Positions 11,493-23,696 of a stretch of 64,000 bases of DNA are shown here, one piece after another. The DNA is from Calcarisporiella thermophila CBS 279.70. Lineage: Eukaryota; Calcarisporiellomycota. The notes under the pieces are model-generated. The model saw only the letters and a list, made by a program, of their open reading frames with translations, ran no database searches and was not told the origin of the DNA. Position 1 is the first letter of the stretch. Each line of letters starts with the position of its first letter. The position numbers were made by a program, and so were the translations under genes. The DNA is taken from contig NW_027192195.1 of assembly GCF_041956535.1 (NCBI RefSeq), positions 1,095,189-1,159,188 on the forward strand, given 5' to 3'.

Positions 11493-12988
11493 GCTTTTCC
11501 GAGCGAGGGAAAACGCGTCGCTGGCACACGCACCATTCAACTCAGAAGTAGGTCGATCACCCTTTTAGCGATGATGTTAAATAGAAAGGGGAGGGGAGAG
11601 GGGGGGAGGAGGATAGAGTCCAACGACAGGAAGAATAGAGATGATGAGGTTGAGAGGTCGGGTAGCAGAAATGTCGTAAAGGAAGTGATCTAGCGATCGC
11701 AATTAGAACAAAATAATTAAGTAGGCTATACGGCGAGAAGGCGAACTTAGAGATTGAGCTGATGAAAAATAGAGCGGGATGTAAAATCGTTCGATCAAGA
11801 TTTGAATCGATGAGGGATAGAAAGGCCAAGATTATCGATTAAAGCGCATGCAAGTAGATGTAGATCGGGGAAGACGATTGGAGGAAAATGGAGATGGGCC
11901 AGGAGGAGAAGGGGAGAAGGAGGAGAAAAGAGTCGGAGCAGCAAGGCTAAGGGAGTCAGACAACACAGCGTTGAGCGCAGGGTAATTTAGGATATCGTTG
12001 GAAATCGCAAACAAACAAAACGAAAAACAAGCAGAGATGCGAGGCCAACTGAAATCGCAGCCTTCCACGGAGAATCGGTCCTTCCTCTTCCTACCAGGGC
12101 GGTGCCTGCTGATTGGCTGGCGGCCTAGGCCTGTGATGGGAGAACCGCAGCGGAGCCCAATAGGTAGACAGGAGGCCAATCTCTATATGAATCAAAAACT
12201 CAGCTCTGAATGGAGGACCGCAGGGAGCTGATGCCATGCCATCCTCCGCATTGCTATCGGCATCCGCAAGGCATCCCGGGACGAGACAGTCTCTGACTCC
12301 AGCAAGGCATGCGCGTCAGGCTTGTCGCTCCTCTGCTCATCCCTGATTGACGGCCTTGGGATTCAACTGCAATCTTCATAAGTATACTGATAGCTTGCTC
12401 CATAGAGTGTATATCGTCTTGAATTGCATTCTTCTCAAAACCATTTTGCGAGCCTAATCCACTCAATCCTTTGAAATTGCATTACTATTGGATAGAATGG
12501 TCTTCATTTTCAGAGGGCTTAGAGCAGCCCTTTGCTTCTCATTAACGATCCTCTACACACCGTTTGAATCTCCGGGCTGTCACCTATTTTCCGCGAGCTG
12601 GTTACAAGGCTGCGGCCCGTACCGAGGTCGCGCACTCAGACTAGTCACCCTCACCGTGGAAGCCCCCTCCATATAGCACTAAATATGGATGGGCACCGAT
12701 CGGGTTCAGGAACTAGGATCAATGCCCTGCACCGCATTTGTTTTTGGATAAAATTTGGGTCAGAGCGCTTCCCCTTCTTTTTAGGGTCTAATGAATGATC
12801 GAATTCGGCTCCAATCCATTCTTGTCCTCTTCTCCTTCTTACGCTCCTTCCGTGCCCATCCATAGTATAGCCTCTATCCATGTCATGCTAGTCGTGAACA
12901 TACCATCCTGACTCCTGTCATTGTATTTGTCACTTATGGTGTATAAGCTTTGTACATCCCCTCTTGTTTAATCCTCCTAAATTTGATC
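11493..12988. promoter_or_regulatory. Divergent promoter region of vasculin-like B and kexin A, with CCAAT-type sites
   Basis: About 1.5 kb with no accepted gene. The GC-richer centre has an inverted CCAAT (ATTGG) at 12112-12116, a CCAAT at 12156-12160 and another at 12175-12179. Such sites are bound by the fungal HAP/NF-Y complex, but function here is inference. Upstream of kexin A the sequence turns AT-rich. Confidence 0.4.
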
Positions 12989-15635
12989 ATGCTCGCTATT
13001 TCAAAATTCCTTGGTTTCCTCCTACTATTTATCACCCCCTTTGCTCTCGCCGCAAAGCGCGATTTCATCCATCGGCATTACTACGCAATCGAGCTTCATC
13101 CCTCTGCTGATGCAGTGCCCACCGAGGTTGCCGATCTACTGCAAGCTCGCTGGGAGGGTCCGATTGGCGAGCTCGAATACCATCACTTGTTTAGTGCGGA
13201 GAGAGGTACGCCGGATGGAGAAGCTACGGTGGAAATGTTAAGGAAGCGGAGAGAAGGCCTGGAGAAGCGGCAATCCGAGTTAATCGATGCCGTAGTATGG
13301 GTTAGAAATCAGCCGCCAAGGCAGCTGGTGAGGCGTGCTCCAGTGCCCGTGGAGCAATCGGAAAAAACAGAGCTAGAAAAACGAAAGAAGCGACCAGGCG
13401 AATATCCAGTGTTGGCCAGCGTTTTAAGGGAGCTCGATATAAAGGACCCAGGATTTTCGAACCAATGGCACTTGGTATTAGAGAGGCCCTTTTTGTGTGT
13501 GTGTTGTGAAAAAGATTAACAAAGAGCCCTTTCCGCCAGTTTAACGAAGCCGATCCTGGAAACGACATTAACGTGACCACCCTTTGGAAGCAAGGAATAC
13601 GCGGAAACGGCAGTGTGGTGGCCATCTTGGACGACGGGCTCGACATGGACAGCGAAGATCTCAGCAGAAATTTCGTAGGCTCGAGTCGTGTTGGTCGAGT
13701 CTCTTTCTTCTCCACTAACTTGGCTTTATTTTGCTCTTTCTTTATATGCTCCAAGTTTGCACCCGGTTCCTACGATTTCAATGATCAAGCCATTCTTCCA
13801 AAGCCTCAGCTCTTTGATGACACCCATGGTACGCGTTGTGCAGGAGAGATTGCTGCAGTCAAAAACACGGTTTGTGGGATCGGGGTCGCGTACGAAGCCA
13901 AAATCGCTGGTAATCATAGTGGGAAATGGGGTATAAGTGGAAGATGGCTAAACATGGAGGTTGTGTTTGTCCCCCATAGGTATCCGCATTCTCTCCGGTG
14001 AAATTACCGAGGCAGACGAGGCGGCCGCCCTCAATTTTGCCTTCCAATACAACCACATCTATTCTTGCAGCTGGGGCCCTCCGGACAATGGGGAGGCTGT
14101 CGAGGCTCCCCAAGGCCTCGTACGCAGGGCCATCATGAATGGAATCGAGAAAGGTCGGGCTGGAAAGGGCTCCATCTACGTCTTCGCCTCGGGTAATGGC
14201 GGAGGATTCGACGATAACTGTAACTTCGACGGATACACCAACAGCATCTACACGGTGACGGTTGGAGCCATTGACCATTTAAACGCCCACCCGTACTACT
14301 CCGAAAAATGCTCCGCTCAGCTGGCGGTCACCTACAGCAGTGGGAGCGGTAGCTACATCGTAAGGCCCAGATCGACTTAGTGGGTTCATTCTCCTGAAAC
14401 GGGCTCACCGCTTTTTTTATTTTTCTATTCAGTATACCACCGACGTCGAAGACCTCACCTACAATCGCTGCACGTCCCGTCATGGGGGTACCTCTGCGGC
14501 AGCGCCCATCGCCTCCGGCATTTTTGCTCTTGTGCTCTCGCTTCGTCCCGACTTGTCTTGGCGAGACATCCAGCATCTCTGCGTTCAAACCGCGGTCCCG
14601 ATTTCGCTGGAGGATGACGACTGGGAGGAAACTGCGGCTGGCCGCATGTTCAACCACAAGTACGGCTACGGGAAACTGGATGCTGGGCGGATGGTGGAGG
14701 CGGCCCGCGGTTGGCAAACGGTAGAGCCGCAGGTGAGAGTGAAGATGAAAACCGTCATGGTGGACACCGAGTTGCCCCAGGATGAGGTCGGGCTCACAAG
14801 CGTCCTACGGGTCAATCCGGAGAACGTGGTCACGCTCAAGCGGCTGGAACATGTGGTGGTCACGGTGAACTTGGAGCACGAGCGACGCGGGGATGTCGAG
14901 ATCTATCTGATAAGCCCCAACGGGGTCACCTCGCAGTTGGCGGCGCGCCGGCGTTTCGACACAAGTTCCGAGGGGCTGGTGGATTGGTCGTTTATGAGCG
15001 TGAAGCACTGGGAGGAGGATCCGGTGGGGGTCTGGGCCCTCCGAGTCGTGGACCGATACAATCCGGAGTCGAGTGGCCGGTTCATTGACTGGAGGCTGAT
15101 CTTCTACGGAGAAGGGCTGGGCGAGGAGGCGATGCCGACCCTGCCCCTCTCCTCGGATCCAGAGCCGGGGGCAGAGGTGGGGGGAAATGCCACCGATCTG
15201 ATGCATCCACCCGAGAATCCAGCTGCGGCTCCACCCACCACCAGCCTTGCTCCTATCCCCACCCACTTCACCAATGGCTCGAACACACCGCTCACCGCCT
15301 CCCCCATCGACCCAGGGCCGGCACTTCCAACTCCTCTGGAAGCATCGGTCGCCGATCACCCCAAGTCTCTTGCCGGTCATTTCCCGTACTTGGCGTTGGG
15401 TGCCGCGTTGGTGCTCGCCGCCTTGGCCATCTACTCCCTCGTCAAGCGCTGGAGATCGTCGACCCCGCCGGTAGGCGAGCAGGTGGAGCAGAGCAGCTCA
15501 CGTGATTCCTATGAATTCGCCGCCTTGGAGAGCGAAACGGATGTGGAAGAGGTCAGCGACCGGGAGGAGGAGGCGGGCGACCCTGGGCTGGCCGAAAAGG
15601 AGAGGCTGCGCGTCAGCTTTAGCGATGGAGAATAG
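12989..15635 (+). CDS. KEX2: Kexin-type proprotein convertase, copy A
   Basis: Five exons (12989-13474, 13540-13674, 13756-13909, 13980-14359, 14433-15635) give 785 residues. It has a signal peptide (about 1-21), a propeptide ending in a dibasic stretch (EKRKKR), and an S8 subtilisin domain. The triad is Asp193 (LDDGLD), His231 (THGTRCAGE) and Ser406 (GGTSAAAP), with oxyanion Asn331 (ASGNGG). The P/Homo B domain follows, then a Ser/Pro/Thr-rich stalk, one transmembrane segment (around GAALVLAALAIYSLV) and an acidic cytosolic tail with a YEFAAL sequence resembling a Tyr-based sorting signal. Kexin cleaves secretory proproteins after Lys-Arg or Arg-Arg in the late Golgi. All key residues are present, so it should be active. 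It converges on kexin B, whose stop codon is about 315 bp away. Confidence 0.96.
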
Positions 15636-15950
15636 CCGTCTTATTTTTTTTTTGTTGTATACACATAGTATTGAGAATCTGTTTTTTTTTTTCTTTTGTA
15701 TTATAAATATTATGAAGAGACAGAGTTCCTAATGAACAGGGGAGCGAAGCAGATTATGGTACTGGTTTTTTTTTTGGCCTCGGAAAGAAATAAGAAGAAA
15801 TGGCGGAAGAAATCCAAAACAAAAGACATGCTGTTTCACCCATACCTAGGAAACCTCGAGTGTCGTCCACATCAAAACACAATATATAGAAGAAAAAAAA
15901 ATATAACGTATATGTATATCCAATGCAATCAAGCTGAAATAATCAACCCC
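15636..15950. other. Convergent 3' region between the two kexin genes
   Basis: 315 bp holding both 3' UTRs. It contains T-rich and A-rich tracts typical of fungal polyadenylation regions. No gene was seen. Confidence 0.5.
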
Positions 15951-18846
15951 TTAATCCCGTCCCTGAAACCCTTCCTCCATGCTGTCGTTGTCGCCCTCTC
16001 TTTCCCTTCTCTCTTCCTCCTCCTCCACTTCTTCTTCCTCTTCGTCGTCGTCTAGTACGCCCTCGTGATCAAATACCACCTCCCCGCCTGTACCGTTCAT
16101 TCTACCCCGCTTCTCATATCCATTCATCTCCCTGTCCACATCCTCGTCGTTGTCATCATCGCTATCACCAAAGGCATCGTAGAGCTCCCTCTCCTCCTCC
16201 TCCTCTCGCTTATCCCGCAAGGGTCTGCGAGCCTCCCGGTCGTCCTGTTGATCCACAAGGACGGAGAACTCGTAGTTGTCACGTGCTCCGCCCTTTTTAC
16301 GCTCTTGCCACCACTGGCGCCCGTAGTATACAAAGCCCACCACCACTCCGGCAAACAAGGCACCCGTGATGATATAGAGAATGGCGCGGCTGGTTGCGCT
16401 GGCACCATAGGCGTCGATATAGGGATTAGAGGTGGAGCTTTCCTGGGCCTCGGCGGCAAGAGTGGAAGCAGTAGTGGCGAGAGAGGTGGAGGGGGAAGCG
16501 GTCTGACTGAGGGTATCGTGAGAGGCTGGAGTGGGTGATTGGTCAGGGGTCTGTGGGGTTGTGGGAGTGGGGGAAGCGGAGGTGGTAGTGGTGGCGGCGG
16601 CAGCAGCGGTGGAGGAGGTAGTGGGGGGTCCTACTGTGGGTTCATCGCTAGGAGCGACCGGGATAACATCCAGCGATGGGCTTGCGGAGGGCTGCACCGG
16701 GGTGCTGGCGTTTGGACTCTGTTCTCCGAAGAACGAAATCCGCCAGTCGACGAGCTTGCCACTGTGATGCGGGTTGTATTGGTCCACTATTTTTAGCGAC
16801 CATTTCCCAACTGGGTTCTCCTCCCAGTGTTTCACCGTCATGAACGTCCAGTTCTTGAGGCCTTCGCTGCTCGTGTCCCATCGGCGCCTGGTGGCTAGCT
16901 GAGATGACACGCCCGCGGGGCTGATCAGATACACTTCGATATCCCCGCGTCGCTGGTGTTCCACATTCACCGTTACGGTGACGTGCTCCAACCGTCCAAG
17001 CTGCGCCTTCTTGACCTCCTCCTCGGTGACCTCGACGCCGGTCATCAGCCCCACCTCGTTTTCCGGGATCGCCATGTCCACCTCCATCACTGGTTTTTCT
17101 AGCTGGACGTTTGGCCCCACATTTTTAAACGTTTTCGCCGCTTCGACAATGCGGCCGGCATCCACCTTACCATACCCGAATTTGTGGTTGAAGAGCCGCC
17201 CCGCCGCAGTCTTCTCCCAGTCATCCTCGTCAAGCGATATCGGCACGGCCGTTTGCACAAGTAGGTGTTGCACATCCCGCCACGTGAGATCGGGACGTTC
17301 CGACAGCACCAAGGCTAGCACGCCGGCAGCCAAAGGGGCTGCCGCGGACGTACCTCCATGTCGGTCGGAACACATCTTTTTTCCAACATCGGACGTATAC
17401 TAAACAAAAGGAATCCTAGGGATTAGCAAAATCCAAGCCAATGTCAACGAGGGAGGCGCCGGCACTCACAATATAGCTCCCACTACCGCTACTGTAGGTA
17501 ACCGCTAACTGGGCCGCGCATTTTTCTGAATAATACGGGTGATTGTTCATTCGGTCGATGGCTCCAATCGTGATGGTATAGCGGCTGTTGGTGTACCCAT
17601 CGAAGTTGCAGTTGTCAAAGAACCCTCCACCATTCCCTGAAGCGAACACGAAAATGTTGCCCTTTCCCCCACGCCCTTTCTCAATTCCGTTGACCATAGC
17701 TTTGAGGACCATGCCCTGCGGCGCCTCCACCGCCTCTCCGTTATCTGGGGGACCCCAACTGCAGGAGTAGATGTGGTTTTCCTGATATCCGTAATTAAGT
17801 GCTAGTGCTTCATCGGCATCTGTGATGTCTCCGGACAGGATACGAATACCTGCACCATTATAAACAAAAAAATAAATACAGCACATTAGAGGTTGAATTG
17901 CTCCACCAACATATCGGGGCTAGTCCTACCGGCCACTTTAGCCTTGAAGGCAACCCCCACTCCACACACGTCGTTCTTGACCGCTGCGATTTCTCCTGCA
18001 CAGCGTGTGCCGTGAAGATCGTCTATTAGCCGGGGCTGTGGGAGTTTAGTGTGATCGTTGAAGTCGAAGGAACCAGGCTCAAACTTATATGGTAGGGAAT
18101 ATGAGTTAATATAGTTGGGTATGGATGCGGTGGAGGAGATTCCATTAGCAGAACAGAGCCCGGATCATGGGCACAAACTTACAAAGTTGTCTTTCAGGTC
18201 ATCACTATACATGTCCAGTCCATCATCCACGATGGCGACCACAACATTGGCTCCAAAATTGCCACCTCTCCAAGCTCCAGTAACATTGATGTCGTTTCCT
18301 GGCTCTAGCTCATTAATCTAACATCATGTCAAGAGTTAGTTTAATTCCATTCAGCATTTTGTTTGTAGGCCATACCAGATGCCACTGTTCTCCAAACCCG
18401 GGGTCCGCAATTCCTAGTTCAGCCGCCACGGCCGCTACACCAGGCCGATCTCCCGGTTTCTTCCGCTTCTCTAGCTGGTTCCGTTGGCATGTTTGCAAAT
18501 CCATCTCAACCGGGAGGGGGGGAATCGGACCCCGCTTGTGTCTTCGTCTTGGAATTTGCTTTTCAAACCATAATACGCCGATATCCTCCCTCTTCTTCGA
18601 CATCTCAAATTCCCTCTCCTTGGAAATGCTGTAGAGATGGTGGTTCTCCAGCTCACCAATCTGGCCCTCCCATGCTAGCCCAAGAGAACGGGCGACCTTG
18701 GCGGGGGATGCATCGGGATGGAGCTCGAGTGCATAGTAGTCGCGTTGTTGGTAGTCACGCTTCTGGAGGGCCCGAGGATACAATGATGCGGAACTGGGGG
18801 GGAGAAGCGCAAGAAGCACGATACTGATGAGGCGAAGCGCTTTCAT
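15951..18846 (-). CDS. KEX2: Kexin-type proprotein convertase, copy B
   Basis: Five exons (18846-18376, 18317-18183, 18083-17930, 17849-17470, 17399-15951) give 862 residues. The three middle exons have exactly the lengths of copy A (135, 154, 380 nt) and the same intron phases, so the pair arose by duplication after the introns were in place. Signal peptide (1-20), propeptide, S8 domain with Asp188 (VDDGLD), His226 (LHGTRCAGE), Asn326 and Ser398 (GGTSAAAP), P domain, and a long Thr/Ser/Pro stalk. A transmembrane segment (around YIITGALFAGVVVGFVYYG) is followed by a strongly acidic tail of about 120 residues with a YEFSVL sequence. The tail and stalk are longer than in copy A, suggesting different sorting or substrates. 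All catalytic residues are intact. Confidence 0.96.
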
Positions 18847-19243
18847 CACAATGGTGGTTTAAGTATGTTGAGGGGGGGGGGGTGGCGAAGAACGGACTGG
18901 ATGGGCTGATCCAGTTAGATAAAGAATGAGAACTGACGGGATGAAATCCAAAGGAAAGAACAAGAGATCAGTCAATCTATAGATCTTTTTTATTTCTCTC
19001 AAATCAACCAAATAAGATAATGTCTGCCTCTACTGAATGGGGATGCTCTGGGTTGCACTGGAGCCAGAAAAATATAATTTGCCTACAGAAATGTTCTGCG
19101 GCGCAGCATTCCTTTTTTTATGGTAATCCTTGTTTCTCAAAAATGTTAAATTTTTGTATTAATCCCTCGAGAGGGGAAAAGACTTCTGTACAAATTTATC
19201 TAAAGGCTATTTTTTCTTTGGTTTCACCGACGTGAAAGCGTAT
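18847..19243. other. 5' flank of kexin B and 3' flank of EF-Tu
   Basis: About 400 bp. An 11-base G tract (18872-18882) lies just upstream of the kexin B start. No gene was found: a 71-codon plus-strand frame has no family pattern. Confidence 0.45.
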
Positions 19244-21040
19244 TTACTCCAAGATCTCCGTGATGACACCTAGTAAAATGGTTGGGTTGAGTTTTAGCCA
19301 CAGTGCAAATGGAGTCCCACCTCTACATAAGCGACTTACCAGTTCCGACGGTCTTGCCTCCTTCACGGATAGTGAAGCGCATACCGGGCTCCATGGCCAT
19401 ATCGTGCACCAGCTCGCACTCCATCTGCACATTATCGCCGGGCATGATCATCTTCTCTTCAGCCCCCTCGGTGCCCTTGGGGTGGCGCAGGGTCACGGTG
19501 ACATCGGAGGTGCGGAAGAACATTTGGGGCCGGTAGTTCTCGAAGAAGGGGGTGTGGCGGCCGCCCTCCTCCTTGTTCAAAATGTAGAGCTGAGCATGGA
19601 ATTTCTTGTGCGATTTGAGCGTACCCGGGGCACAGAGCACCATTCCGCGGCGGATCTGCTCACGCTTGATACCGCGCAAGAGGGCGCCCATGTTATCTCC
19701 TGCCTCCCCACGATCCAACTCCTTGTGGAACATCTCAATGCCGGTGAGGGTGGTGCGGATATTGGCCCCCATGCCGACAATTTCCAACTCGTTCCCCTTG
19801 GAGATGGTACCGCGCTCGACACGGCCAGTCGCGACGGTTCCACGACCAGGGATGGAGAAAACGTCTTCCACGGGCATGAGGAAGGGCTTGTCAAGGTCGC
19901 GTTGCGGGGTAGGGATATGTGCGTCGACAGCCTCCATCAGCTTATAGATGGCCTGCTCACCGATCTCCGGGTTCTTGCCCTCGAGTGCGCAAAGGGCGGA
20001 GCCTTGAATGATGGGGGTTTCCTCTCCGTTGAAGCCATACTGGGTCAGGAGGTCGCGCATTTCCATCTCGACCAGCTCAAGCATCTCTGGGTCGTCGACG
20101 GCGTCCACCTTGTTGATGAAAACAACCAGGTTTTGGATACCCACTTGCTTGGCGAGAAGCAAGTGCTCACGCGTCTGAGGCATCTGGCCGTCGGTGGCCG
20201 ACACGACGATGATAGCACCGTCCATCTAGCAGAAAATTCAAGGAGATAAGCAGCGTGGCAATGGCTGAAAAAAGTGTCCCTCTCTAATCACCTGAGCGGC
20301 ACCCGTAATCATGTTCTTAATGTAATCCGCATGCCCAGGGCAATCCACGTGAGCATAGTGGCGAGCGTCCGTTTCGTATTCGACGTGTGCAGTAGCAATG
20401 GTGATTCCACGAGCCTTCTCCTCGGGTGCCTTGTCAATCTGGCTATAGTCCAAGAACTCGGCCTGACCACGGGCAGCAAGGGTCTTGGTGATAGCGGCGG
20501 TGAGAGTGGTCTTTCCGTGATCTACGTGACCAATTGTGCCGATGTTAATATGAGGTTTGCTGCGGTTGAACTTGCCACCCGATTCAGATGCCATGTTGCG
20601 GATACCTAAAGTAGGCAGGATTAGCGGGACGAGCATAAAAAACCAAGACTGCAGACCCACCATAGCGATAGAACATGGAGCGGGAGGCATAGCACGCGTT
20701 GTGTCCTCTCAGGAGGGTGGCAGCCTGAATAAACATTGAATACCAAATCAGGACCCAATATACTTCGTATTCACATGGGGAACCTGCAGTGCATTGGCAT
20801 CACTTACCGCTTTGCTGGCAGACGATACCGAAGGAAGGGCAGACACAAAGACTTTCCAGAGAGAAATGATAAATTCGGGTTAATCTCCAATCGGGAAGGA
20901 TAATGGGGAAACCCATTCAATTGGGTAGACCTACATCCACGCGAAACAGTGGCTACGCATCGGCCCTTTGTGGCATTATACGCAGCATTCCGCAACGCTG
21001 GGGCTGCCGATTTCGCAACTGTTGTACGTAATGCAAACAT
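19244..21040 (-). CDS. TUF1: Mitochondrial translation elongation factor EF-Tu
   Basis: Six exons (21040-20935, 20851-20808, 20724-20661, 20605-20292, 20225-19340, 19269-19244) give about 479 residues. The first three exons encode a basic, Ala/Ser/Arg-rich mitochondrial presequence. The mature protein begins near [20 protein letters not shown]. GTPase motifs are intact: GHVDHGKT (97-104), [12 protein letters not shown], and the SAL loop (GSALCAL). Domains 2 and 3 follow, with family-typical [12 protein letters not shown] and TDVTVTL-like strands (here TSDVTVTL). It delivers aminoacyl-tRNA to mitochondrial ribosomes. The second exon is only 44 nt; it was placed because it restores frame between a GT donor after VSRG and the following exon. 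The last exon is 26 nt (VITEILE). Confidence 0.95.
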
Positions 21041-21549
21041 TACTCGCACGTGTTATGGTAATCTAAAAAAGACTGTGAAATGAGCGAGGCAAAAATTCAA
21101 GGGGTGGGTGGTAATTGTAAACAAGTCAAATTCGGACGAGGGTGGGGTGGCTTGGTGTCCACAGGAGGGTTTTTGGGAAATTGGGTCGAGGCGACCTTCG
21201 TTCTCCAGCGAAAATAAAGCTTGGCACACTTGATCAAACGGTCTCCTAAGGTTTACAATAAGCTTACCCTCTTTTCTAAACGTGTTGAAAAGAGCACATC
21301 CCCCCCACCAGCAGATGCTAGTATACTGATATTGCATAAGTTCTAAACTGTTTAGACACTCCACTTTGACTGCCCTTGATATATTATTTCATTAAATCAA
21401 AAGTATGGATCTTTATACCTATAATTTGTCTTGTCCAATTAGAGTTTCGGATGCACTTAAAAGGTATCCATTCTAAATAACCGAAGCTCGAATATAAAAT
21501 GTTAGAAAGGCTCCCTCCCCCCCTCAGTGTACAACTTAAGTAGCCCAGC
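21041..21549. promoter_or_regulatory. Divergent promoter region of EF-Tu and the M49-like peptidase
   Basis: About 510 bp between divergent starts. The sequence next to EF-Tu is GC-balanced and the distal half is AT-rich. No specific site was recognised. Confidence 0.4.
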
Positions 21550-23439
21550 ATGCAACACGGTAGCTATGTTAGAGAGAATTTCAACAAATATCATCGGATG
21601 GAATTTCGTCCTGACATTTCCCATCTCTCGGAAAACCATGTTGCTGCCTTGAAGATACTTGTGCGCCTGGGAGCTCTGATGGAGAAGTTTTTGCTACGGC
21701 AAGTATGGAGCGAGAATGAGGCATTGTTAAAGAAATTGCAGGAAAGGAATGACCAAGACGAACTAGCCTATTTTAAGTTTCACATGGTCTGTAGCGGCAA
21801 GGCCTGAAGTGGGCATTGAATCCGACTAATGTGTCATTAGGGACCATGGGAGATATCCCCGGAGGTTAAAGCGTGGAGGGACGATGTTCCGCCCAGCCCT
21901 CCCAAGGGTGCCAATTTCTATCCTGAAGACATGACCACAGAGGAATTTGACACCTGGGTAGCCACTCTCACCGAGGAGGAGCGAAGAAAAGCCAAAGGCC
22001 CTTTCCATGTCATCAGGCGTGGAGCCGATGGTAGGCTGCTTGCTGTCTCTTACGCAGAAGCATATGCCGATATCCTTGGCCCCGCCTCTAACTTGCTTGA
22101 GGAGGCTGCTGAGTTGATAGAGGATGCTTCTCTAAAAACTTTCCTGCGGAAGCTGGCGGCTGCTTTCCTGAATAACGATTTCCATTCTGCCGAAATAGCA
22201 GGAATGAAGGTGTCGCCCCAGGCGCCGTTCGAGATTAATTGCATTCCCAAATCGGTGAGTCAGCTTCCGGGTGTCTACCACTAATTTGCAATGGTTAACT
22301 TGCAGATCAACGGATAGCCTTATTTAGACCGTTTATATGGCACAAAAGGTGTCATTTCATTTAGCGTACTAGTGAATGATCTTGAGGTAACAAGATCACT
22401 CAAAAAATATGTAAGCTGCCAGCAAATCGTGGAAAAATTTCTTCCCATTCCGGACGCGTACAAAAATCCTCGCCCGATAAAAGCTAAATGTTATGGCGGC
22501 GAATATGCTCGTGTATAAGGGTAACATCTTCAATTTATTCCTCCTATTGAACGGGGCACTGGATAGTAAACGTCTTTTTGAAAAAGATTCTTCCATGTGC
22601 GTTGCATATCATGAAGAGCCTCATGAACAGGCCGACGAGAATTTGCCGTCTCGTCTCGTACTGATTAAAAACTGCCTGGAGGCCGCCTTTGACAAGCTTG
22701 CCAAGGTGGCCGAGGTCATCCTTGTGGCAGAGCAGAGCAGCTTATTGAAATTCCTCGCCTACTTCCTGTTCGTGCTAATGCACGAGGTGGGTCACGCTAA
22801 TGGACCTCAATATATTGCTGGTAGCGCACGGGTGAAGATTGCAGAGAAGCTTAGAGATCTTCATACCTCGCTTGATGAAGCAAAAGCAGGTAGGTATCTT
22901 GTTAAAAATGGACAAGTGGCTAGGAAATTGAACGTTGAGAGGTTATGATTAGATGTGTCTGGCATGTTTGGAGTCAAGGTGCTGATCCAACAAGGTGTTA
23001 TCACTGAAGCAAGCTACGAGGAAATGACCATCGCTTATACCGTCTGCATTATCACTAGGTATATTCACTCTTACTCACTCGCCACGCCGGCTGACTCTGA
23101 CAACCCTTTTTGTATAGCACTCTACTTGGGCCTGACTTTGCCCGTGGACTGGGTGCCATCATTGAGTTGAATTATCACATGCAGCACGACGCAATTATCT
23201 GGGATAGCGGGGCCAAGCGCTTTTCCATCCATTTCGAAAGGCTCTCCCACTCAGTTGAAAGCTTGGTGCGAGATCTGATGACTATGCAAGCAGAAGGGGA
23301 TTTAGAGGCCGCGCGAGCCTTTGTCTCTAAATATGGTGCCAAAGTAGCTCCTCTAGAGCAGGAAATGGAAATGATAAAAAAAAACTGCAAAGAAATTTGG
23401 CCCGTTTTTCCCCTGGAGACGGAGCTGCTTCATGGATGA
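21550..23439 (+). CDS. M49-like (DPP III-related) zinc metallopeptidase, interrupted by an apparent frameshift
   Basis: Exons 21550-21786, 21841-22254, 22318-22889, 22953-23058 and 23118-23439 would encode about 550 residues. The zinc-binding HEVGH lies at 22781-22795, followed by NGPQ and, some 30 residues on, LDEAKAD, which supplies the next metal ligand. Flanking blocks (DISHLSENHVAALKILV, FYPEDMTTEEFDTWV, PIPDAYKNP) resemble the M49-like domain of plant NUDIX-3 and bacterial relatives rather than classical DPP III, whose motif is HExxGH. Around 22475-22492 the reading frame must shift by one base: PIPDAYKNPRP is in one frame, while NMLVYKGNIFNLF through HEVGH is in another, with no intron that reconciles them. 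This may be a real null allele, an error in the A-run, or an unrecognised intron. The acceptor at 22317 and the start ATG are also uncertain. Confidence 0.65.
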
Positions 23440-23535
23440 AACATCCACCCCGCTCTCTTTTTAATACTCTATTTGTAGGATATTATTATTATTGGAATTT
23501 ATTCTTATGTAAAGGACCCAACTGTCCAGGGCCTG

Positions 23536-23541
23536 AATAAA
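23536..23541 (+). terminator. AATAAA polyadenylation-type signal of the M49-like gene
   Basis: AATAAA about 100 bp after the stop codon of the peptidase gene, in the expected orientation. No cleavage site evidence. Confidence 0.35.
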
Positions 23542-23696
23542 TATGAGCCCTATGTCCTGGATGTGCTCTGACAGTTTAAAAAACCAAAATATAGAGTAAC
23601 CCACAACCCAAAGGCACGACCATTTTGTATATTATTGTGCATGAAAGCAAGATTAGCGGAGTTGAACCAACATGCATTCCCCTTAGCGTTAAAACT

